From: JADJPL01 sp964607915
GTDB taxonomy: Bacteria > Bacteroidota > Bacteroidia > Chitinophagales > Saprospiraceae
DNA length: 18,231 bases
Assembly: GCA_964607915.1 (NCBI GenBank)
Contig: CAZSMU010000075.1
Location: 1-18,231, forward strand
Reading direction: 5' to 3'
The notes beneath the pieces are model-generated. The model was not told the DNA's origin. It did no database searches and saw nothing but the letters and a program-made list of their open reading frames with translations. Of this stretch, positions 1-8,066 are shown one piece after another; positions within the stretch are counted from its first letter, which is position 1; every line of letters begins with the position of its first letter. Made by a program: the position numbers and the translations under genes.

Positions 1-14
1 GGGTTGTGCGCTTT

Positions 15-2372
15 TTAGTTCTTCTGTTCGGCTTTGCGTGCCTGTTGCATGGGGTTTTCCATGGGCATGCCGCCGAATCGTCCGCCTCCTTGTTGTTTGA
101 AGAGTTCGAAACGGGAAGGCGTTACGCCGCGGGGGAAGACGTTATTGGAAGTATCCACGTCGGCTGTTTCCTCATTGGGGTCGAGGATGAACTGGGCGAC
201 GGGTTTATCCGTAACGAATACCTTGCTGACCTCTTTATCGTTGAGTTTCCAGATCTCGGCGGGGATGTGTTTCACCATGCTGGTGCCATCTTCGAAGGCG
301 AATTTGATGATTAAGGGCATTACCAGTCCGCCTTTGTTGCTGAAATCCAGTTGGTAGAAGTGTTTGCCGGATTCGAGGAGCTCGCGCTCTTTCGGGCTGA
401 GGGTTTGTACATACTGCTGGTAGCGTTGTTTGTCGGAGGCGGTAACGGTATTCGGGTCGTAGCTGTTGTAGAAATCGCGCAGTGCCGGGTTGCGTTCTAC
501 GGCTACGGTTTGCAGATCGCGCTTGTTGGCCTGGTAGGTTACGTCGTTTTCGAGTTGGCTTTTTGCTTTAGCGGCGAGTACGGGTTTTTCCAGGTCCGGG
601 TTTTTGGTGTCTAACGCGAACTCCGTGACTTTATCCAGGGAGATATCCACGTTGTCGGTCGTGTAGAACCAGCCGCGCCAGAACCAGTCGAGGTCAACAC
701 CGGAGGCGTCTTCCATGGTGCGGAAGAAGTCGGCGGGGGTGGGGTGTTTGAAAGCCCAGCGGCGGGCATATTCGCGGAATGCGAAGTCGAACAGTTCGCG
801 GCCCATCACCGTTTCGCGGAGGATATTGAGGGCGGTGGCGGGTTTGCCGTAGGCGTTGTTGCCGAATTGGATAATAGATTCCGAGTTGGTCATGATGGGG
901 TTTTGCACGCTTTTATCCGCTTTCATGTAGGGGATGATGCTGCGTGCCGGTCCGCTACCGCTGGGGTAGTCGCGTTGCCACTCCTGTTCGGCGAGGAACT
1001 GGCAGAAGGAGTTGAGGCCTTCGTCCATCCAGGTCCACTGCCGCTCATCGGAGTTGACGATCATGGGGAAGAAGTTGTGGCCTACCTCGTGGAACACGAC
1101 GGACAGCATCCCGTGCTTGATGCGGTCGGAATAGGTTCCGTCTTTTTCGGGGCGTCCGTAGTTGAAGCAGATCATCGGGTATTCCATGCCGTTAGAGGCT
1201 TCTACCGAGATGGCGACCGGGTAAGGGTAGGGGAAGGTATGTTTGGAATAGACCCGCAGGGTATGGGCAACGGCCTCCGTGGAGTACTGTCCGTAGAGCG
1301 GGTTTGCCTCTTTGGGGTAGTAGGACATCGCCATGATCGGGTTGTGTGCCGCGCCGTCCAGCTTGACGCCCATTGCGTCCCAGATGTATTTCCGGGAGGT
1401 TCCAAAGGCGTAATCGCGCACGTTTTCCGCTTTGTAGATCCATGTCTTTTTGGTTGTAGCCTTTGTTTTCTCCTTGGCTGTGGCTTCTTCCTGGGAGACG
1501 ATGACGACGGGCTTATCGGAGGTTTTGGAGGCTTCGAAGCGGCGGAGTTGTTCGGCGCTCAGCACCTCTTTTGCGTTTTGCAGGACGCCGGTGGCCGCTA
1601 CGACATGGTCGGAGGGGACAGTGATGGCTACCGTATAGTTGCCGAAAGGCAGGGTGAATTCGCCTTTCCCGAGGAATTGCTTGTGCTGCCAGCCATTGTA
1701 ATCATCGTAAACGGCCATGCGGGGGAACCACTGCGCAAGGGTGTAGAGGTAGTTTCCATCCTCCGGGAAGAACTCATAGCCCCCGCGCGAGTCTGCGGAG
1801 AGGGCCGGGTTCTGGCGGTCGTTGATATTGTACCACCAGCCGATCTGGAGGACTACTTTCCCTGTTTTCGGGGCCAGCGCGGTGGGCAGATCCACGCGCA
1901 TCATCGTTTTGTGGATGACGTAAGGGAGTGCTTTGCCCGTTGCATCGCGCACGTAATCTATTTTGAAGCCCCCATCGAAAGAAGTGTCCGTCATCATGTT
2001 CAACTGGGTGAGCGTAGTGCGCTCATTCATCTTGTTCGTAGTGGTCTTGTAGGTATCCGAATTGGGATGCACCACATTTTGATCGAGTTGTACCCAGATA
2101 TAGCTCAGCGGGTGCGGGGATCCATTGGTGTACGTAATGGTTTCTTTGCCGTACAGGCGTTGTTTTTCGTCGTCAATTTCGACCTTGATGTCGTAATCGG
2201 CGCGCTGTTGCCAATAGTCTTCGCCCGGTGCACCGGAGGCGGTGCGATAGGTGTTGGGCGTGGGCAGTTCAACGCCTAACTGGCGGAACCGGCTCTGGTC
2301 GGTATTCTGCCCGAACGCGGAGGATACTGCGCACAGGCAAGCTAAGAGAAGGATGGAAAATGAACGCATCAT
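15..2372 (-). CDS. Secreted M1-family zinc metallopeptidase
   Basis: The 785-residue product should be an exported zinc aminopeptidase-like enzyme of the gluzincin M1 family. A hydrophobic signal peptide covers about residues 1-21, ending near AFGQ. The zinc site is complete: HEVGH at 428-432 (H428 and H432 as ligands, E429 catalytic) followed after 18 residues by E451 in WMDEGLN, the HExxH-x18-E spacing of M1 enzymes. Y508 in NAYGKPA fits the transition-state tyrosine. The substrate-binding GAMEN motif is replaced by GMEYP (395-399), a form I associate with Bacteroidota M1 paralogues. Residues about 50-270 would be the N-terminal beta domain, and the C-terminal 200 residues are less conserved. 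The start is the first of two adjacent ATGs, with no clear ribosome binding site, and a TACCTTTG box lies 42 bp upstream. The adjacent DUF6702-like gene is on the same strand, 123 bp upstream. Family assignment is firm; substrate is unknown. Confidence 0.95.
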   Translation of the reverse strand: MMRSFSILLLACLCAVSSAFGQNTDQSRFRQLGVELPTPNTYRTASGAPGEDYWQQRADYDIKVEIDDEKQRLYGKETITYTNGSPHPLSYIWVQLDQNVVHPNSDTYKTTTNKMNERTTLTQLNMMTDTSFDGGFKIDYVRDATGKALPYVIHKTMMRVDLPTALAPKTGKVVLQIGWWYNINDRQNPALSADSRGGYEFFPEDGNYLYTLAQWFPRMAVYDDYNGWQHKQFLGKGEFTLPFGNYTVAITVPSDHVVAATGVLQNAKEVLSAEQLRRFEASKTSDKPVVIVSQEEATAKEKTKATTKKTWIYKAENVRDYAFGTSRKYIWDAMGVKLDGAAHNPIMAMSYYPKEANPLYGQYSTEAVAHTLRVYSKHTFPYPYPVAISVEASNGMEYPMICFNYGRPEKDGTYSDRIKHGMLSVVFHEVGHNFFPMIVNSDERQWTWMDEGLNSFCQFLAEQEWQRDYPSGSGPARSIIPYMKADKSVQNPIMTNSESIIQFGNNAYGKPATALNILRETVMGRELFDFAFREYARRWAFKHPTPADFFRTMEDASGVDLDWFWRGWFYTTDNVDISLDKVTEFALDTKNPDLEKPVLAAKAKSQLENDVTYQANKRDLQTVAVERNPALRDFYNSYDPNTVTASDKQRYQQYVQTLSPKERELLESGKHFYQLDFSNKGGLVMPLIIKFAFEDGTSMVKHIPAEIWKLNDKEVSKVFVTDKPVAQFILDPNEETADVDTSNNVFPRGVTPSRFELFKQQGGGRFGGMPMENPMQQARKAEQKN

Positions 2373-2413
2373 GGATAGAAGTAGCTTTTAAAAAGTGTAC
2401 GTCAAGTTTGTAG

Positions 2414-2421
2414 CAAAGGTA
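2414..2421 (-). promoter_or_regulatory. Bacteroidota-type -7 box (TACCTTTG) for the M1 peptidase gene
   Basis: Read on the minus strand this is TACCTTTG, an exact match to the TAnnTTTG consensus of the Bacteroidota housekeeping sigma factor. It lies 42 bp upstream of the ATG at 2372. A TTTG that could be the -33 element lies at 2447-2450, but the 25-nt spacing is longer than usual. A 6-bp stem with a 4-nt loop (2431-2446) falls between the two elements. Confidence 0.5.
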
Positions 2422-2495
2422 GAACAAATTTCGCCCATTGGGGCGACAAACGATGAACGGTTATTTTTCAACGCCCAATAGCACTTTTGCGGGGC

Positions 2496-2996
2496 TTACA
2501 AGTTGATTTGTTCCTGTACATGCCCTTTGAAAAATCGGAAACTGCCTTTCTTTTCCCCGATTTCAATATTGACGATGTTGTTTTGGTCCTCGTGAAGCCC
2601 GATGAGCGCATCGCCCCGGATACGGAGTTGTTTGGGGCGGGACAGGTTGGGATATTCCACGTACACCCATACGGCCCCGTTTTCGTATTCCTTTCCCAGA
2701 TAGTTGGATTTCAGTAGCTTGCCATTTACCACGACCTGGAAGTGGGCGTCCAGGTATTGCCGGATGAATTGGTCAGACTGGGGGTTTTCCTTTTCCGTGT
2801 TTAAAAAAAGGCGGACGGGCGAGCCGTTTTCTTTCGCGATTTGCTCAATGTGCGCTTCCAGATCGTCCACAAAGAGCTTATGGATGACCTGGAGCGATTT
2901 TTCTTTTTCTGCATACAGGACATCAGAAAGCCCTAAATGGATAGGGTGGGCCATAGCCAGGAAGGCGAAATATCCTGCAATCATCAAATGGTACAT
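2496..2996 (-). CDS. Small exported DUF6702-like protein
   Basis: This 166-residue protein has a hydrophobic N-terminus (about residues 4-16, ending AMAHP), consistent with export. The mature part begins HPIHLGLSDVLY, continues with a KEKSLQVIHKLFVDDLE stretch, and ends in NNIVNIEIGEKKGSFRF. That order of features matches what I recall of the DUF6702 family, small Bacteroidota envelope proteins of unknown function. The reading frame stays open upstream to 3215, but the added residues are basic and not signal-like and would run into the divergent tamB promoter. The ATG at 2996 is therefore chosen; a second ATG at 2984 is possible. A TATTTTTG box lies at 3009-3016. The gene is followed on the same strand by the M1 peptidase gene after 123 bp. 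Function is unknown. Confidence 0.85.
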   Translation of the reverse strand: MYHLMIAGYFAFLAMAHPIHLGLSDVLYAEKEKSLQVIHKLFVDDLEAHIEQIAKENGSPVRLFLNTEKENPQSDQFIRQYLDAHFQVVVNGKLLKSNYLGKEYENGAVWVYVEYPNLSRPKQLRIRGDALIGLHEDQNNIVNIEIGEKKGSFRFFKGHVQEQINL

Positions 2997-3008
2997 CTCT
3001 TTTTTATA

Positions 3009-3016
3009 CAAAAATA
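3009..3016 (-). promoter_or_regulatory. Promoter -7 box (TATTTTTG) for the DUF6702-like gene
   Basis: On the minus strand the sequence TATTTTTG fits TAnnTTTG exactly, and a TTG lies 21 nt further upstream (3038-3040), within the usual spacing. The box ends only 12 bp before the ATG at 2996, so the transcript would have a leader of a few bases at most. If the promoter is real, the message is nearly leaderless or translation starts at the in-frame ATG at 2984. Confidence 0.5.
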
Positions 3017-3080
3017 ACCGTCCTTTGGTATGCGGGGCAATAGTAGGGCGAATGAATAGGAAGCCAATGCGAAAAAATCG

Positions 3081-3088
3081 TAAATTTG
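3081..3088 (+). promoter_or_regulatory. Promoter -7 box (TAAATTTG) for tamB
   Basis: TAAATTTG matches TAnnTTTG on the plus strand and lies 55 bp before the chosen tamB start. No clear TTG -33 element is visible about 20 nt upstream. With the minus-strand box at 3009-3016 it makes a divergent promoter region of 147 bp. Confidence 0.45.
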
Positions 3089-3143
3089 TAAAAAAAGCCG
3101 GGCTATTGGCCAACACAGGTGCTTGGGCACGGCTCCTTTGGTT

Positions 3144-6100
3144 ATGGAAGAAAACACAGAGGAAAGGGGGTTGCCGGTAAAAGACGGTTCGGGAAAAAAA
3201 TCGACGCCGAGGCATATTTCCCGGATGGTACGCCTGCTGTACCGCATCTTCTCTACACTATTCATCGTCCTGTTCCTTCTCGCGCTGGCTTTCCAGATTC
3301 CCGTCGTACAACGCTGGTGCGCAGATCGGACAGCGGCATACCTTTCGGACGTACTCGAAACGGAGGTGCGGATAGGGTCTTTTCACCTCGGCTGGATGGG
3401 TAAACTCGCGCTGGGGGAGCTATATATCGAAGGCCTTTCCCAGGATACTCTCTTGCAGTGCGGGACTCTAAGTGCGCGCTTCAACCCCAACCCCATCCGC
3501 TTTTTCAGGAAAGGGCTGACGGTTTGGGACGTATCGGTCCAGGATGCGGTATTCCACCTGCGCAACGCACCCGGTACTCAAAAGACCAATTTAGCAGTCT
3601 ATCTGGAGCGTTTGTTTCCACCCAAGCCCGACAAAGGGCCGACGCGGCCGCTGGCGCTCGACCTGCGCAAATTATCGCTCGAAAACCTTTCCTTTTCAAA
3701 AATAGACGACGAGCGGGGCAGTTCGCTGGAGGTAGCCCTGCAAAAAGGCTTCTTCCGGATAGACACGCTGGACCTTTCGGGCAAGCGCCTGCGGATCCGC
3801 CAGGTGGCATTGCGCGGACCTGACCTGCGCATAGGGGTCTTCGCCTCGGCGCCCGGCTATGTACCCCCCGCTGAAACGGAGGCGGGAGCCGGAGATACTC
3901 TGCGCTGGGATATCGAGGTGGCCGGTTTTTCATTGCGGGAGGGGGCGTTCCGCCTGGACAACTATTTCAGGGAGCCGGACGAGCGTTCGCAGCCGGGGGC
4001 CATCAACTACCGTCATATGCAACTGCGCGATATAGGCTTGTGGGCGTCGGGGTTCAGATATGCAGGGGAGACGTATTCCGGAGTGCTGGACAGACTGGCC
4101 TTCAAAGAAAAAAATGGCTTCGTGCTCAACGGTCTTTCGGTAAAAGATGCCCGCGTAAATTCGGAAAGCATAGAACTCAACGGGCTTTACCTGCTCACCC
4201 CGCAATCGCGCCTCGGCGATACGCTGAGCCTCCGCTACCGTACCTTTGCGGATTTCTCTGATTTTCCGGAACGCGTGCGCATGGACCTCCGCTTTGCCAA
4301 CTCCAGAATTGCCCTCCGCGATGTGATGCAGTTCGCTCCCGGATTGCACCAAGTGGCTCTTTTTGACAGGAACAAGGGGGAGGTTTTGGCCATTGAGGGC
4401 CGGGTGAGCGGACGCGTGAACAGTCTGAACGGACAGAGCCTCCGACTGGGTCTCCAGGACGGAAGCCGCTTTGAGGGCTCTTTTTCTTCCCGCAACCTGG
4501 CCGTCAAACACGAAGAAGCGCTGAACCTTCGCCTCGCGCGGTTCTCTACGAGCATGGGCCGTCTGCGCCAGTTGGCTCCGGGCATGAACCTGCCCAAAAA
4601 TTTTGACCGCCTGGGGCGCCTGGACTTCAACGGCTCCTTCACAGGCTTCTTCGAAGACTTCGTCGCCTTTGGAAACCTGAAAACGGATCTGGGCAAAGCC
4701 CGTATGGATATGCAGATGGTGCTGCGCAACGGCAAGGAGAAAGCCAACTACGCGGGCAAGCTGCAACTGGTGGACTTTGACCTCGGCAAATGGACGGGCA
4801 ACCCCGATTTCGGTAAGGTAAGCCTGGATACGCGCGTAATCAACGGAAAAGGCCTGGAAAGCGAAACCGCAGAGGCTGACCTCGAGGCCACGATCAGCAG
4901 CTTTCAATTCAAAGGCTATGTGTACGAAAATGCCCGGCTCGCCGGAAAACTCCGCGCCAACCGATTCAACGGAGGCTTCGCCCTGCGCGACGAGAATATT
5001 GATTTCAACTTCCTGGGACAGGTGGACTTCTCCCGGGAAGCTCCCGTCTATGATTTCCAGGCCCGCATTAATAAACTGGATTTTAAAGCGCTCAACCTGA
5101 GCAAGTCGCGCAACCTGGGGCTGTCCGGGGATGTCCGGCTGAACCTCAAAAATAAAAAAATGAGCGACCTGGAGGGGAGCGGCCTGGTGCGCAACCTCGA
5201 AGTTACCCTCGACGGACAGCCTTATCAAGTGGACTCGGCAGCGATTGCCACCTACCTCGACCCCCTGGGCAACAAAATATTCAGTATCTCGTCCGATGTG
5301 CTGAAGGCAAAATTCAGCGGTTTGTTTGAAGTGGGACAAATCCCGGCCATGGTGCTGCAGCATCTGGCGAAATACCATCCCGGCTTTTCCAAAAGGCTTA
5401 AAATCAACTCTAAAGATGTAGTGGTGCGAGCCAGCCGCTTCGACTTTTTCGTCGAGGTGCTGAATAGCAAGGGCTTCGAAAACCTCATAGATCCAGGCCT
5501 GGGCTCCCTGAGCGGTACCAAACTGGAAGGGCATTTCGACAACCGGCAGGGCGTGCTGAATGCAGACCTGCAATCGCCCTGGTTGCAGTTCAATCGCTTC
5601 TATTTGGAAGATATAGCGCTGAAAATCAAGACCCAAAACGGAAAAGGCGCCCTCGATTTCGGCGTCAACCGGATGGTGCTCAATGAAAAACAAGAGTTTG
5701 AACCTCTGGCCATACTCATGCAGGTACATGGCGATTCACTGGACTACGGCCTGAACTACGCCCGGAAGAAAAAAGAAAACGCCCAGCCCGGGTTGGACAA
5801 CCTGAATATTGACGGACGGCTTTTTGTACAGGATAGCAATACGCTGGTCAATCATATCGTCTATTCGCAAATCGAATTGTTAGGGGATACCTGGATCATC
5901 AACAAAGAAAATGCGCTCATCTTTAAAAAAGACCAGTTCATCGCCCGCGAGTTTATCCTCACCCGGGGCAATAAGGCCATCGTACTGGAAAGCAAGGGGA
6001 AAAAGGGGCTGGAGCTGTCTTTCCTCAACCTCGAAATCGGGGATATCAACAGCCTGATTAAATTTAAACCCATCGCTTTCTCGGGCAGGATAAACGCGTT

Positions 6101-8066
6101 TGTGTCGGCAGGGGATATTTTCAAGCTGAAAGACGTGCAGGTGGCAGCCGTTTCTGATTCGCTCTTCATGAACGGAAAGGACTGGGGGGTGTTGCGTGTA
6201 AATGCCCGCATGAAAGACCAGAGCTTGCCGATCCACCTTTATGTGTCCCTCACGCGCGACACCACACAGATGATCGCGGAAGGGTTCTACAACCTGCGCG
6301 ACAGCGGGGATGGGCCCATCAAAAAAGCAGGCTACTTTGACCTGAATCTGAATGTCCACTCCTTCCCGCTGTCCATCGCTGAATACTTTATCGGAACCAC
6401 CGTGAGCAATACAAGCGGGATTTTCGATGCCGATATGCATTTTAGCGGGAATCTTCCTGAGCCTAAGACGTCAGGGGAAATCTACCTCTTCAATGGGGCT
6501 ACCACCGTGAATTACCTCAAAACGCGATATACCCTGGATCGCGCTGTCGCAAAGGTCAATGACGTATTGTTCGATATCAGCGGGGCTGTGCTGAAAGACC
6601 GCTTTGGAAATACTGCTGTCATTCAGGGCGGGGTAGTCCACCGCTATCTGCACAAATTTGGCTTTGGCGCACGCCTGATCACCGACAAATTCCTCGCCCT
6701 GGATACTAAAAAAGGGGACAACAGCACTTTTTACGGAACGGCGTTAGGGAAAGGGGAAATCACTTTTTCCGGGTTGTTTTCAGCTCCCAATATTTACGTG
6801 AACGCACAGGTGGGAGAAGGGACGGAAATGGTCATCCCGGTCAGTTCTGCGCGCAGCGCAGGTTCCCTGAGCTTCATTTCGTTTGTGGACAAAAACAAGC
6901 CCAAGGCGCAGGTCCCTGCAGCGGTGGCCGGTCCGCCCAGCGGGGTGAGTTTTGATATGGACTTAGTAGTCGTCGAACCGGCCATGCTCCAGATCATCTT
7001 CAACGAGCAAACGGGTGATATCATCAAGGGATCCGGGCGGGGAGCTCTGCGCATGAGCGTACCCCGCAACCAAAGCTTTCAGATGTTCGGCGATATCGTG
7101 ATCGAACAGGGCGAGTACTTGTTTACCCTCTACAATGTCATTAACAAGGATTTTGCCATCAAACGGGGCGGCACCCTGAGTTGGTCAGGGGATCCTTTCA
7201 AGGCCATTATAAACATTGACGCAGAGTATAAAGACCTGAAAGCACCGGTCAGCAATTTCATCCAGGAATACCTGGCCAATGCTCCGGATAAGACCCGCAC
7301 GCTGGCCTCCCGAAACACAGATGTGGACCTCACCCTCAAGTTGAAAGGAGACCTGCTGAAGCCCACCGTTTCGTTTGACCTGGCCTTCCCCACCTTGCAG
7401 AGCGAGCTGCAAAGCTATGCCGAAAACAAGCTTCGCCTGTTGAAGCAGGACCAAAACGAAATGAACAAACAGGTGTTCGGGTTGATTGTCGCCGGGCAGT
7501 TCCTCCCGGCAGACTTTTCCTTCCAGGGCTCCCAGATCCTCTACAACACCGTGAGCGAGCTACTCTCCAACCAGCTCTCCCTTCTGCTTACCGAGCTGTT
7601 CTCCGATCTGATGGGCGGGGGCAAATTGTCCAGCTTTGATTTCGACATTGCCTACAGCCAGTACCAGAGCGCACTCTCCCAGGATGGAAACCTGAACCGC
7701 GGCAATGAGTTGCAGGTGAGCCTGCGCCAGAACTACTTCAACGACCGCCTCTCCATTCTGGTGGGGGGCAATATCGGGCTGGGCAACAACTGGCGTACCG
7801 CGAGCGGAGCGACCGGGGCCTTCATCGGGAACGATGTGGCGATCGAGTACCAACTGGTAGAGGATAGAAGCCTGAAACTGAGGATATACCAGAAACTCCA
7901 GCCAGATATCGGGGGGCGTATTCTTCAAATTGGCAGCGGCTTGAGCTACCGCAAGGAATTCAATACTTTCGGCGAATTCCTGCGCAGCCTGCGGCTGGAT
8001 CTCCAAAAACAACGCCCGCCGACGCCTCTTGTGAGGCCACCGGAAGCCGGCGACAGCCTGCGCTAA
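3144..8066 (+). CDS. tamB: TamB-family translocation/assembly module protein (DUF490)
   Basis: TamB is an inner-membrane-anchored, periplasm-spanning beta-helical protein linked to outer-membrane protein insertion and lipid transport. This copy has 1640 residues, in the usual range for large Bacteroidota homologues. A basic cytoplasmic stretch (1-30) precedes one transmembrane helix (about 31-52). AsmA-like text follows, with repeated beta-strand phrases such as LSLENLSF and LNGLYLLTP through about residue 1150. The DUF490/TamB domain occupies roughly 1170-1605 and contains GEYLFTLYNVINKDFAIKRGG, GDLLKPTVSFDLAFP, FGLIVAGQFLP and SQYQSAL. The frame is open from a TTG at 3123. The ATG at 3144 is preferred, and an ATG at 3225 just before the helix is also possible. 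No TamA/TamL barrel gene is adjacent. Its stop codon overlaps the stop of the convergent PLP-enzyme gene. Confidence 0.93.
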   Translation: MEENTEERGLPVKDGSGKKSTPRHISRMVRLLYRIFSTLFIVLFLLALAFQIPVVQRWCADRTAAYLSDVLETEVRIGSFHLGWMGKLALGELYIEGLSQDTLLQCGTLSARFNPNPIRFFRKGLTVWDVSVQDAVFHLRNAPGTQKTNLAVYLERLFPPKPDKGPTRPLALDLRKLSLENLSFSKIDDERGSSLEVALQKGFFRIDTLDLSGKRLRIRQVALRGPDLRIGVFASAPGYVPPAETEAGAGDTLRWDIEVAGFSLREGAFRLDNYFREPDERSQPGAINYRHMQLRDIGLWASGFRYAGETYSGVLDRLAFKEKNGFVLNGLSVKDARVNSESIELNGLYLLTPQSRLGDTLSLRYRTFADFSDFPERVRMDLRFANSRIALRDVMQFAPGLHQVALFDRNKGEVLAIEGRVSGRVNSLNGQSLRLGLQDGSRFEGSFSSRNLAVKHEEALNLRLARFSTSMGRLRQLAPGMNLPKNFDRLGRLDFNGSFTGFFEDFVAFGNLKTDLGKARMDMQMVLRNGKEKANYAGKLQLVDFDLGKWTGNPDFGKVSLDTRVINGKGLESETAEADLEATISSFQFKGYVYENARLAGKLRANRFNGGFALRDENIDFNFLGQVDFSREAPVYDFQARINKLDFKALNLSKSRNLGLSGDVRLNLKNKKMSDLEGSGLVRNLEVTLDGQPYQVDSAAIATYLDPLGNKIFSISSDVLKAKFSGLFEVGQIPAMVLQHLAKYHPGFSKRLKINSKDVVVRASRFDFFVEVLNSKGFENLIDPGLGSLSGTKLEGHFDNRQGVLNADLQSPWLQFNRFYLEDIALKIKTQNGKGALDFGVNRMVLNEKQEFEPLAILMQVHGDSLDYGLNYARKKKENAQPGLDNLNIDGRLFVQDSNTLVNHIVYSQIELLGDTWIINKENALIFKKDQFIAREFILTRGNKAIVLESKGKKGLELSFLNLEIGDINSLIKFKPIAFSGRINAFVSAGDIFKLKDVQVAAVSDSLFMNGKDWGVLRVNARMKDQSLPIHLYVSLTRDTTQMIAEGFYNLRDSGDGPIKKAGYFDLNLNVHSFPLSIAEYFIGTTVSNTSGIFDADMHFSGNLPEPKTSGEIYLFNGATTVNYLKTRYTLDRAVAKVNDVLFDISGAVLKDRFGNTAVIQGGVVHRYLHKFGFGARLITDKFLALDTKKGDNSTFYGTALGKGEITFSGLFSAPNIYVNAQVGEGTEMVIPVSSARSAGSLSFISFVDKNKPKAQVPAAVAGPPSGVSFDMDLVVVEPAMLQIIFNEQTGDIIKGSGRGALRMSVPRNQSFQMFGDIVIEQGEYLFTLYNVINKDFAIKRGGTLSWSGDPFKAIINIDAEYKDLKAPVSNFIQEYLANAPDKTRTLASRNTDVDLTLKLKGDLLKPTVSFDLAFPTLQSELQSYAENKLRLLKQDQNEMNKQVFGLIVAGQFLPADFSFQGSQILYNTVSELLSNQLSLLLTELFSDLMGGGKLSSFDFDIAYSQYQSALSQDGNLNRGNELQVSLRQNYFNDRLSILVGGNIGLGNNWRTASGATGAFIGNDVAIEYQLVEDRSLKLRIYQKLQPDIGGRILQIGSGLSYRKEFNTFGEFLRSLRLDLQKQRPPTPLVRPPEAGDSLR
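8063..8066. other. Interlocked convergent stop codons (CTAA)
   Basis: The four bases CTAA contain the plus-strand TAA of tamB (8064-8066) and, on the minus strand, the TAG of the PLP-enzyme gene (8065-8063). There is no intergenic DNA between the two convergent genes, so any terminator for either must lie inside the other's coding sequence. I see no classical hairpin plus T-run at the junction. Confidence 0.9.

Noticed and set aside
744..2279. Plus-strand 511-codon open frame antisense to the M1 peptidase gene
   Set aside because: The opposite strand encodes an intact metallopeptidase with active site. The antisense translation has no recognisable domain, and its length follows from high GC and the codon pattern of the real gene.
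2431..2446. 6-bp stem and 4-nt loop upstream of the M1 peptidase gene as a terminator of the DUF6702-like gene
   Set aside because: It is not followed by a T-run on the minus strand and lies between the candidate -33 and -7 elements. It is too short to call.
3930..5729. Minus-strand 599-codon open frame antisense to tamB
   Set aside because: It lies wholly inside tamB, shows low-complexity reversed-codon composition, and has no promoter or domain. It is a shadow frame.
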